Assembly: GCA_022577435.1 (NCBI GenBank)
Contig: JAKOON010000021.1
Coordinates: 9,567,199-9,631,198 of the forward strand
DNA length: 64,000 bases
Source: Embiotoca jacksoni
Lineage: Eukaryota; Chordata; Actinopteri; Embiotocidae
Direction of reading: 5' to 3'
The notes beneath the pieces are model-generated. The model did no database searches, was not told where the DNA came from, and worked only from the letters and a program-made list of their open reading frames with translations. Within the stretch, counting starts at the first letter, position 1. Each line of letters starts with the position of its first letter. Shown in pieces: positions 41,701 through 53,457 of this stretch. A program made the translations under genes and the position numbers.

Positions 41701-44700
41701 GTCTGTTAAATGTCCACAGAAGTGGTGTCACATTTGAGGATGGAAATGCAGAGAGGAGGCGTCGTGACCTTCGCACGGATGTTAGTCACGATCCCCTCCG
41801 TGCATTTGCACCCATCCTGATTCCTTTTCAAAATAAGATCAAAGCTCAGCGAGGAGGCTACACCTGCCACATCAGTGAAGGACGCCAGAGAACACGGTAG
41901 AGTGGAGACGGAGGGAGCAGGAGCTAAAGCATTTCTTTAATATTCCCCCGAATATTTCGCTACTTCCCGAAAAAAATAATAATAATCACCTCAATGCCAG
42001 CTTGACCTGAAAGCCGAAGCAGCGTGGACTCAGTTCCTCATTATGAGAAGCTTTCTTCTTTCGTCTGTGGAGGAGAAAAGAGCAGTGGAAGTGAGAGCGG
42101 GAGAGTTGGGGCAGCCCCAGTATAATTTGGCTTCCTAAACTTTCACCTTTACTTCCCTCACTTCATTCGCTCTCTGTTCCTCTAGAGACGAGTTGAGTTT
42201 TAGCCAAAAGGTTTCTGTCTCTCTCTTTCTTTCCATTCCTTCTCTCTTAAACCCCCGTCTCTTGTTCGGTTTTGTCCTCTCTGCTCCATCTATAATATTA
42301 AGGCCATTGCCAACGTACTTCCTTCGATTACTTTTTTAGGGAGACTGAACCAAGCTAGCATACTAATTCGTTTTCTTGGCCTTGTGTTTTCCCAAAAAGT
42401 TGGGAGGCTGTGTAAAATGTAAATAAAAACAGAATGTGATGATTTGTAAATCACATAAACCCATATTTAAATGAAAGTAGACTAAACACAACATATCAAA
42501 TGTTGAAACGGAGAAATATTATTGTTTTATGAAAAATATGTGCTTATTTTGAATTTCATGCCAGCAACACGTCTCAAAAAAGTTTGGACAGAGTCAACAA
42601 AAGACTGGAAAAGTTGTGAAACATAAAAGAAACACCTGGTTGAACATCTCACAACTAAATAGTTTAAATGACAACAGATCAGTAACATGATCGGGGATAA
42701 AAAGCATTTCAGAGATGTAGAGTCTCTCAGCCATGAAGACAGGAAGAGGTTCATCACTCTGAAAAGACTGCGTGGGGAAATAGTGCAACAATTTAAAAAC
42801 AACGTTCCTCAATGTAAAATAGAAAATAATTTGTGGGTTTCATCATCTATGGTAAATAATATCAGTAAAAGATTCTGAAAACCTGGAAAAAAAAATCTGT
42901 ATGCAGGCCAAAATCTAGTTCCCGGACTTTTACCGAGTACTGTAAAAGAAGAGGTGATGCCACACAGTTAAACATGACCCTGTCCCAACTTTTTTTTAAA
43001 CGTGTTGCTGGCATCAAACTGAAAATAAGCATGAATTTTTCATAAAACAATACAATTTCTCAGTTTTAACATTTGAAAAGTTGTCTTTGGTGTATTTTTA
43101 ATTAAATAGGGGGTTTATGTGATTTGCATTTTGTTTTTATTTACATTTTACACAGCGTCCCAACTTTTGTGGAAACAGGGTTGTATTTTAGTGCAGTGGG
43201 ACAGCTGATATACTACAACACATAAGGGAATAAGAAGAAAGCGATGAAACAAAAGGAACTTGTGTTGTGTGCGTGTCTGCCTGAGCTCGCCGTGCACCTG
43301 CAGACACTAAGTAGAGCAAAGTAAAATGAACGTTTGCTCATCCAAAGATGATGGAGGATCTCGTAAATAAAGAACTCCCAGTGAATGAACCAACCTGTTA
43401 CATCCCACAAGGTCCTGCCCCGACTCAGAGACACGTGCCCAGACTTCTCCGAGACGCTCTAAATCTCCTTTATCACTGTCTCCTCAGCGGCCACGGGCTG
43501 AAACATCCCAGAGCGTGGCTTCATTTATAAAAAGCAGCGGAGAAGATGGGGGGGAATGTTGGTGCAAAGCAAGTGACAGAGTGCGTCAGCCTGTTTTAGG
43601 GCATTTATTTGAAAAGTCAGACCGAGCACACCAGAGGCCACATTATTTTCACTTCTTGGCACGCACATCTCTGTAGGTGTTCAGCAGCGGTCAAACTCCA
43701 CACTTAGCTGCCCCGTGGTGCAGCCTGTACCACCCATATTCAGTTCATCTCCCCTGTTGTCAATATCAATAATTAGCAGCAGGTGCAACATTAGCTCTCA
43801 GCAAAGATGACCCTGAAAGCAAATATGGAATAATTAACTTGAAGGCTCTCAGCAGAGTTCAGACCACCGCCACACCTCAACCACTCTCCATTATTTACAA
43901 CAGCTGAAAGAGACGACAAAGCAGGTTCAGATTGGAAACAAGTTTCCTGTTGTTGAATAGAATTCATCATTTTTTACAGACGTATTCCTGTTTTCTGATC
44001 TGCACAAATTTTTAATAGCTGTTAATGCAAGTTAGAATCAATGCAACAAGTCATGTCATATGAAAAAGTGCTGTCACTAATTATTTCCAGTCACTTTAAC
44101 TTTATCATTCTTTGTTCTGTTTGCTGTCAGTGGAACTCAGAACTTCCTCTGGTCAACTTTTACATCACACTAATATTATTTTTTGGCTCTTGACTGACAC
44201 AAATACATATTCTGCCACCATAAACTCCAGTAGTTGAAAGTAAACACACCACAGGATGCGTTGAGAAAATTATTTGCTCCACATTCGTAATAAATTTTCC
44301 CCTGGTTTAACTCGAGAGATAATACATTTCGACCCCAAAAGATGCAGATATATATTTACCATCCGGGATGGATGGCTGTAATTATTCTGCTAACGGACTC
44401 TGCTTACTCAGCTCTCCTGTCTTATTCCCTGATCGATGAGAGGAGTTCCTTCGATTCGATAGGGAACCCAAATAGACACACACCGCGAGCTGCACACACA
44501 CGTACACACTCGTGGGAATCGTCTCAGCCGAAGCACAGCTGCAGCCGCAGCAGCACACCTGTGCTAATTGGGCAGACAGGGAGCGCTAACAACACCCAAA
44601 GGACTTTTTGCCTTGAGAGCGCGCGTTCCCCTCTCTCCCACTACGCCCGCCTGACCTCGAGCCTCTCCTTCACTGATGGAGTGATAAGGTGATAGATGGC

Positions 44701-47700
44701 ACGAGCTTCCATCTCTCCTCCTCATCCGTACTCCCGGCCCATCCATCGTCTCTGGACGGAGGGAAGAGGTGAGGAGCGAAAGTGATGGATGAGTATGGAA
44801 AACTTTGCTACCGTGTTTTGTTCCTCCCCTGAGAGGACGGGGAGTGAGAGAGATAAGGAGAGGCTGAGTCACGTGATGATCAGAGAGACAGAGGGAGAGA
44901 CGGCCAGAAATCTCCACACTGACATAATCCTGACGGCAGCTTCCTCCGCGGAGTCCCTCACAAAAACACACATCGAGCAATGCTGCTTATCTCTCATCAA
45001 ATGATTGTTGATCAGAGGAGAAGAGATTTGATTTGATGAGTAATGACTGCACACCACAGGAGTGCTTGGCTGGAGTCTCTCTTTCTCCCTGTCCATTATC
45101 TGATGTGCTTTCCCTTTCTCTAATCTCTTCACATCTCTCTACATACTCTCATATTCTTAATGCGAGTCAACCATCATGAGTGACTTTAACACGTTTATGT
45201 TTCACTAACCACCTCAGGCTTCGGTGCTTCCGGTCCTCAACACAGCAGGTGTTACTGTACGGTGTCCCGGTACATTACCTCCTATCTCACTTTTTGAACG
45301 CCACCCCTCCCTCCTCCTCTTCCTCCGACTTACCCCACTCCCTCCTTCCCCACACCCAACCCCCCCCTCCATATCCCACTTCTAACAGAAGCTCAGAGCA
45401 AGCCTTACTACTCTGACTACTCCCCCACCCGCCTGCTCATCCACAAGATGTGCACCAGCCAATACCTGGACCTGTTCATCACCATCGTGATAGGGCTCAA
45501 CGTCATCACCATGTCCATGGAGCACTACCAGCAGCCCAAGGTCAGATGTGGGGGGGTGAGGGGATAATGGGCTCCTTGCTTCAATATGAATTGCCAGTGA
45601 TAGAGTCTTGTCTTCTACCAGCAATTTGACAAATATGAAGTTTTGGCTGTTAAAGGCTTCATTCTGAAAAAAAAAAAAAAGACAGCGTCAGGTATACAAG
45701 CTGCTCTAACTGCTAATAGAATGCTGCTACTAATAAAAAGGACCTTACTAGTCCTTAAACAATGAGAAAGGGATCAGGTCAGCAGGAAAATAAATGAAAG
45801 TTAGATAAGAACTGTAAAAGCCCGGCAAGAAAGGCGATGATGAACTATAAAAGGGAGATCAAAACAATAAAGAATAATTGCACAATAAATAAAATAAAGA
45901 GCAACGTATTAAAAGGATTTTGAATAATATTTCAAACTGAGAGAATCAGGTAACCTGAGGTCCCTCAAATCTCAGCCATCTGGTTTGGCCAAAGGGTAAT
46001 TATGTATCCTAAGAATCATTGAGGTCTGGTATGGATAGTTGGGATTTATAGCCTATATTTGAATCACCATCAGGCTGCTGTACCAGCTGGGATTTGCCCT
46101 CCACTCATTTTTGAAATGTCTCATATTACTCTATGTCATGTTGTTGGCCACCTGCTTGATTAGAACCCTGAGGTGGACGATGGAAAAATGTAAATGAGGC
46201 AAGTAGAGGGAGAAGTTGTTGAGCAAAAGATCCAGCAACAGAAAAAAACTCAAGACCATGAAGGGTTTTAAAATGGAAATGTCGGATGAAGTTGGAGGTA
46301 GTTGGATGTTGACAACAAACTGTAGAAAGGATATTGGGTATTGACTAGTTAAACAGTTGTATTTGGTGGAAGAGCCTCTGTTCTCAAAGAATCTGATCAG
46401 CAACAAATAGTTTGCCAGGTGAACTCATTGGAGTGACAGATTGTGTGAAGCATGAATTGCTTCATTCATGCTAAAGCCACTCATTTAATACTATTGAATG
46501 TGTGAAGGTATAACAAAAGGCCTTTGGGTTGAATAGAAGGTTGTTGGGTATAAAAAAAAAAAAAAAGGTCTTTGGGTACAGTACAAGGTTGTGTGGTAGA
46601 ACGGGATGTCTGTAGGTAGAATAGGACGTTTGGTGCAATGGAAAGAAGGGAATCTCTTCAGTTCAGGTAATAGAAGGTTACTTAGGAGGATGAATGCTAT
46701 TTGGTAGAATGGAGGGAGTTTTTTTTAGGTATAACAAAAGTAGTTGTTTTGTAGAATTCAATATCATTAAGTGGAATAAAGGGTTGCTCTGTTCGAATAG
46801 AAGGTTATACATAGTCATAGATAATAGTGTTAGAATAGAAAGTCTTTAGGTTAAACAGGCAGATCGCCATATATTATTCAGAATAACATGATGCTTTATA
46901 GGTTAGAATGTCTTCAGATAAAATAGACGATTGTTGAGTAAGCGATTCTACCTGTAGGTAGAATTGAAGGTCGGGGGGTAGAGCAGAATGTTTTGAGGGT
47001 AGAATATAATGTTGTTTGATAAAAGGAAAAGTATTTGCACCGAACAGAAACTTCTGCTTTAAGTGAAATATAGAATTTCTTTCCAATTAGAAGCTTATTT
47101 TGTACAAGAGAAGGTTCTATGGTCGATTGAAATATCTTCAGGGAAAGTAGACTTGTTTGGTTGCCGAGACCGTCTTTAGGTTGACTGGAGGCATGTTTGG
47201 TAGGATGGCATGACTTTTAGTCACAAAAACAGAATGTTTTGTTGGATATTATGTCTTAAGATGGAGTGAAAGATGGTTTAGTAAATGAGAAATACTTTAC
47301 TGTCAACAGAATCAAATGTTTTCGGGTAGAACCGAATGTCTTGATGTCGTCTTATAGTAGGTAAGACGGAGGATCAATGGGTCAAATCGAATGTCGGTAA
47401 CACAAGCTTATTTGATGAAATGAAGAGTAGTCAGGCTGAAGACATGTCTATTTAGTACGCTGGAAGGATCTCTAGTACATCAGAAAGATGTTGAATAGAG
47501 TGCAGTATCTCTTGGGGGAGCTATTTGTTCGAATTTCTGTGGGAAGCCTCGATGCCTTGTATTCGTATGTCTTTAGAGAGAATAGGAAGTTGTTTGGTGT
47601 CATAAAATGTTTTTTGTTGGGAATAGCAGATAGTTGGTGTGAATGACAGCATACACTGTAGATAAAATGGGAGGTTGTTGGGTTGTATAGAAATGTCTTT

Positions 47701-50700
47701 AGGCAGAATAGAAGTACATTGGGCAGCATAGGATACATTTAGGTAGAACAAAGGGTCTTTGGTAGGCATAGAGGGTTTGAAAGTTAAATAAATAGTTGGG
47801 TGGAAGACAGTTTTGACTATCGATAGAATGGAAGGTTGTTTGGTTGAAAGGATATTTAGCAGCATGCAATACCTTTAGGTAGCACAGGTGGTCTTTGGTA
47901 AGTATCGAGGGGAGTGAAGTTAAATAGATTGTTGGCTAGTGAGTAAAGAGATGTATCACAAACTGGAACTAACTGTTAGTCGATGAATTGCCACCAGGGA
48001 GGATTTAGTGAAATCCCCGCTGACTGCTGGGTCTCTCTACATCTTTGCTAAAGGTCAGTTTTTACATGCAGATGGGTACTGTGAATTCTCCCTCCAGCAA
48101 AAATGGACACTTTGATTCTAATGGCCTTTTCATAGAGAACGAGGGAGGGAAGAGCGGAGGGCGATGTGAATGATCTATTAATGGAATGGCTAATTATGGA
48201 CAAAAGGACAGAGTTAGCAATATGGACTCTTTTGTATTTTATGTGAGGACTATAAAAGCATGAAAACTGATTATTTCCACAACAAAAATATCCACTATAC
48301 CAAGCCATTTAGTGTAATTGAATCAACTTGGAAGTGTTTTCTTATTATAATATGAAAAAGATAGCAATGGGGTGAGGTCATTTTATTGGTTTTCAGTTCA
48401 GTTTCAGCACATTTTAATAAATGATTGCTTATTAAAGCCACACCTCACTTTGTTTTGTTTACCGACTTGTTAAGACGAATACTTTTGCAGTTTATGAATC
48501 TCTAACATTTAATCGTTTCTCTCTCTCAGGAGTTGAACGAGGCTCTGAAGATCTGTAATTACATCTTCACTTTCATTTTTGTTCTGGAGTCGGTCTCCAA
48601 GCTGGTGGCCTTCGGTTTCCGACGCTTCTTCAAGGACAAGTCAGTATACAAATCACTCTTTGCTCCCCAAAGTGACATCATGAGCTTTTCCAAAACATCT
48701 CAAATCAAAGAGAGATCCTTGATAAACATTTACCCCCCAACTTTAGTGGATGTGATATTGCATTACACTGGTGGTTGAAGGTACCGTTCTTTAACCTCTG
48801 AGTCATGTGGAAAATCTGAGACAGCGTTCACGGAGCTTAAATGAGCTTTCTCAAAGGTGCTCCAGTGAATGGTTCTTGGTGAGGCCTGTATGAATACAAA
48901 CGGCCTCGTTAAACCCTCATAAAACACAACTGCCTCAGATGATTTCATAGCTTCGAAATCCCTGGCTTCCTGCAGAAAACCACGCAATAATGCACAAACA
49001 CAATCACACAAAAGCACAAATGCATACTTGCACAAATCACTGTTCCATGAACACACATCTCAGTGGAGGCATCATGGTTTTGGACCAGAGCTGACCACCT
49101 AGGACTCCTTGGTGCCCATTGCTTTTGCCAGAGTGGCCCATTATTCTTTTTGAGTTTGCCAGCGGCCCAGTTTGATATCAACTCAGTACGCACTTACGTA
49201 CTGTCACACACAGGTACACACAAACAGATAACACAGTATGTAGCTATACTACCAAGACTAATTTGAAAATATAGAATTTTAAGTCTTTTTTCGTATAAGG
49301 TTTTGAGGGATACACTATGGAGTTAAATATTCAACACAAAGAGAGAAAAACCTGCACATGGGTGGACACAGCAGATTACTACGACCACCCACCACCACTA
49401 TGTTACCTTTTTACACACATTCATTTTGTTCCAAACACTTTGTTCAGTCCACATTTATTACACAGCAACTGGAAAATCAGGTCTCAACATTTTTATCTCA
49501 ATTCAAGTTTAAAGCCTCTGGGAGTGAAAGTAGCCTGCAGACTCCAGATCTCAAAATTGCATATCTATATTTATGATATACTAAAATGAAATGATGTTTT
49601 TTTAATTCTTTATAATAGTCTGCACTATTACCATCACCGTCATCCAGAAATTAATCTGTCTCTAAATTTCTTAATTTTATGTGATTAGTTAACGATGCAA
49701 GACTTAAGTTTTGGCTTCATTTTGGAGTGATGCTTCTCTTTTGAGTGTCACTGACGCCTGCAGGTTTGAAAGTTAGTAGAAGCCTTTAGTTGCCACCTCC
49801 AATTCTTGGATACCTACATAGAATTTGAGTAGGAAAATTGTTTCAAGATGTCCATTAGAAATAATCAAACCACCGCTGTTGCACAACTCTCTTGTCTATT
49901 AATATCATCAGTACATTTCGGTCATAGTGTCACCAATATGTAGTGTGGCTTCTTTTGGGCGCTCCAAATAAGGGTCCAGCGGCATAATGGATTCAATCAT
50001 GTCAAATGAACAGGACCTGATTCGTAAAACAGGACTTCCTTGCTCTATTCGTGATGAAACTGTGTTGTGTTGTAATGAATGGCTGTGAATAAACCAAATC
50101 CAAATTAGAAGCAGTTACAAAAGCAGATCGATAAGCCATGTCAGTGATAAAAAAGGCTACATTTGCTCACTAATATTGCACACGCTTAATGAAACAGTTT
50201 TGGGAAATCCACTTGTTCGCGTTCCTGTCTCGGCTGAAATATGACACTCGAGTCAGGAGATAGTTACTGTAGCTTAGCCTAGCATAAAGACTAGAAATAG
50301 AGGGAAACGGCTAGCTTAGCTTCTGCCCAAAAGTAAGAAGAGATGCCTTCAAGCAATTCTAAAGGTCACTAATTAACACGCTGTATTTTGCCACCTTCAG
50401 GTTGCCAGGAAACTTCAGAAATGCACTGCTCCCAGCCAAGAACTTCTCCAGTTCAACTGTAAAACTTTTGTTGTGACACAAACAGCGTTTTAATTAGTGA
50501 TTAATTGTAGGTGTGGTAGGCAGATTTTGCCAGCTGTTTTCCCTTGTTAAGTAAATGTACCCTGGTCCAACTATGGCTTCATAACCACTGGACAGACCTG
50601 ATGGTAGTATCGATCTTCACATCTAATTCTTGTCAACAGAGCTAAACAGCATATTTATCAAACTTTCACACCATTTAATTGAATTCTAAAAGAAAACTAG

Positions 50701-53402
50701 CTGTTGTTAAAGTTTTGAGGTAATATGCTGCACTTAATTAAGAGCAAACATTAAGTTTTTACTGGCAGATGTCAGTGCAACCTGTGCTACTTTTCTTCAT
50801 TTGTGAATGGAAATGAAACATGTTTGATGCAAAGAAATGGACTAAATTCTTAAGAGTTGGACTCTGTGTAGTTTCAAGTCCACCTGGAAACACAAGGTAT
50901 TTGATTTGAAGTCAAAATTGAGTTTGAAGTCATGCAGATTTTGTCCAGTTCAAAGTAGTCCGATTTGTGACTCAATTCTGATTCAAGTCCAACTCATACG
51001 ACTCGACTTCACACTTCTGTGCTGAAGGAAATGACTCACAAAGAAGAAAAGAATGATTTGTCTGGATCGGTTTTTGCAGCCAATCATGTTTCATCGGAGG
51101 TTTTAAAGGAAAAGAAGTCATCTAAGTCAGTGTTAGGGACTGATGAGTGTGTGTGTGTCTGTATAACGTGTGTGTGTGTGTGTAGGTGGAACCAGCTGGA
51201 TCTGGCCATTGTGCTGCTGTCCATCATGGGCATCACTCTGGAGGAGATTGAGGTAAACGCTTCGCTGCCCATCAACCCCACCATCATCCGCATCATGAGA
51301 GTGCTGAGGATCGCACGAGGTACGAACCCCTCCTCCCCTCCAACACCTGCCTGACACACCTCACTGCAGCCTCATTTTCCATGCTGCACTTTTAAGACGC
51401 CGTGTAAAGCAGTCACATCCCCGGGACTCCCCCCATTGTTTTGTTTTTTTTGTTTTTTTTGCACGGCGCATCTCAGCAGGTTTTCGGGTGGCGTGTGAGC
51501 CGACCAGATGGCACAGAGAAACACAGTCAGACGACAAAGACAGCAGAGAGAGAAAAATGTAAGGGGAGAGGGAAAGGTAGTGGAGGGTAGAGGAGAGCCA
51601 ACACACATTGTGAATGTAAGTGAATTAATCTGCAAGAAACTGGGACTTGGTATGGAGGAGAAGAGTGGGAGGAGGCAGAGATGATGAACAACTTCTGACC
51701 TGAAAATAGATTATAAGAAGATAAAAAAGAAGGCGGAAAGAAGGGCAATTGATGTTAGAGCGAGAGAAGTTGAGATGAGGAGAATTGACGAGGACATAAA
51801 TGAGTAGAGGAATGGTGTGTAGGTGGGCGAGAGAGAGCAGACGGTGTGTTTGTAAAGAGAATAAATGGAGGTGGAGGGTTCGAAATCAGGAAGGTCGAGT
51901 TAAAGAGGAGGGATGGATTTGGTAGCACTGAGCAGGAGAAAGAGGAAAGCTGCACTACCTGTGTGCTTGAGTTTGATTACCGTCCAAGTAATAAAAGAGA
52001 AGAGCAGGCTGAAAGTGGTGTGTGTGGGTGGGGGCGAGGGGGGTGGGGTTAAGAGGAGGAGATCAGAGAGGCAGAAGGAAAGCTCGTCTGTTTTGTCTGA
52101 TTACTGAATGTGTAATAAAAGAAGTGGCATGCAAGTCGTCGGTGATTACCGTCACGCAGCAGACACATGTTTGTCGTGTGTAATGTGTGTCGCGGTTTGG
52201 CGCTGTGATCAGGGCGGGTCCAATCTTTCTTTTTATCTGGCATCAACACGCTCCGCATGTTCCGACTGAATGCAGATTTGACTACATTTACACACCGTCG
52301 GCATTGTAATCCCATTTTAATTTGCCTCCCCGAATGCAACGGCGTTTTTTTTTTTCGAACTGCGTCGTCAGTGAGATGCATCAGGATGACTCTTCGCTCA
52401 TGAGAACATCGTGTGGAGGGCTTTTTGTGACTTAAAGTGCACAAATCAAAATTTAAACTATAGCAAGTCAGAGAGTTCATTATCCCGAGGAAAACCTGGT
52501 GTGGAATGAGCTCTCGTGAACTTAATAAGGTTGAACTGTTTTGCACTAGAAGTGCAGGAATGATCGGCTGTTTTAAGGTTAAAGAGAAGGGATGGACAGT
52601 GTTCACACTGTAACTGTGTGTCTAAAGCCGAATGGTGAAGAGGCCAAATGTTTGTCAGCTCAATAATCAAGCTAATTGTGACATGTTTCAGGTTTCTGTG
52701 GTAGCAGCTGATAGAGCTAGCCTGCTTCCTCCAGACTATTGCTCACAGTTTCAGTTTCCTTCACTGCGGTTATATTCATACTGATTGGTTCAAATTAACG
52801 TGAGATCTACGCCTAGTAGGGTGAAGGGATCGTCTCTCTATGGAGCGTGTCCAGACCCATATATTCACACAGTCAAACTGGCTTTGATAGAGTTGACAGG
52901 GAACAACAATTTCAGAGTAATAGGACTATTTATGAATCTAGTACATGGTGTGCCTTTAAATTTGAAACAAGGGGCCAACACATGACCTCCGTCACGTCTC
53001 TCCTTTATTCAACCTTTGTCAATACTCGGGTGTATCAGTCACGCCTAGTCTCACCGAAACGTCACACTGACACAGTGTCCTCTAGTGGACAGACGGGTGA
53101 GTTTCGCGCTTTGTCATGATACCAGGCTGTTGTATTACCTCAGCTTTTTTGCATGCGTTGTGCGTTATCTGTCAGTCTTGGTGTACCTCCATTGTTCCCA
53201 TCACCCAGTCAGTAGGATGTTACGTCACTCCTGCTGTCCGAAATCGTAACGTCCAATAGAAGGACGTTTGTGACTACACTAACAGAGCAGGAAGACTGTA
53301 AGTGAGGAAAATGCTGTGTCCTTTCAATTTCACAGGCGTGATGGCACAAGTCCCTGCTCTCTTATGTAAGACGGAGAAATCTTAATATTGGTGCGACACT
53401 TT

Positions 53403-53457
<55 letters not shown>

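Larger units (their letters stand above)
25353..45388 (+). other. Very long intron, 20.0 kb, no gene recognised
   Basis: This splits the III-IV linker. In mammals a cassette exon (exon 26) lies at this point; I found no convincing in-phase equivalent. I saw TG repeats (29334-29400, 29697-29771), palindromes (27671-27717), repeat copy R1-3 (30505-30835), a MITE (32028-32478), a direct duplication (35159-35514), a split Tc1-like relic (40449-41278) and a second Tc1-like relic (42388-43190). 33530-33960 is purine-rich text that may be a degenerate repeat. Elsewhere the sequence looks ordinary. The ORFs of up to about 140 codons here lack recognisable domains. Confidence 0.6.
48640..51185 (+). 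other. Intron, 2.5 kb
   Basis: It contains a MITE-like element at about 50200-50690 and, at 50870-51005, a patch with repeated TCAAGTCCA/GAAGTCA words often seen in fish intergenic DNA. A TG tract directly precedes the next exon. 48640-50190 looks unremarkable. Confidence 0.6.

Noticed and set aside
46874..47865. Minus-strand ORFs with repeated PFYL/SILSKDI words
   Set aside because: They arise from the near-21-base unit of a degenerate tandem array. There are no splice or start signals and no known domain.
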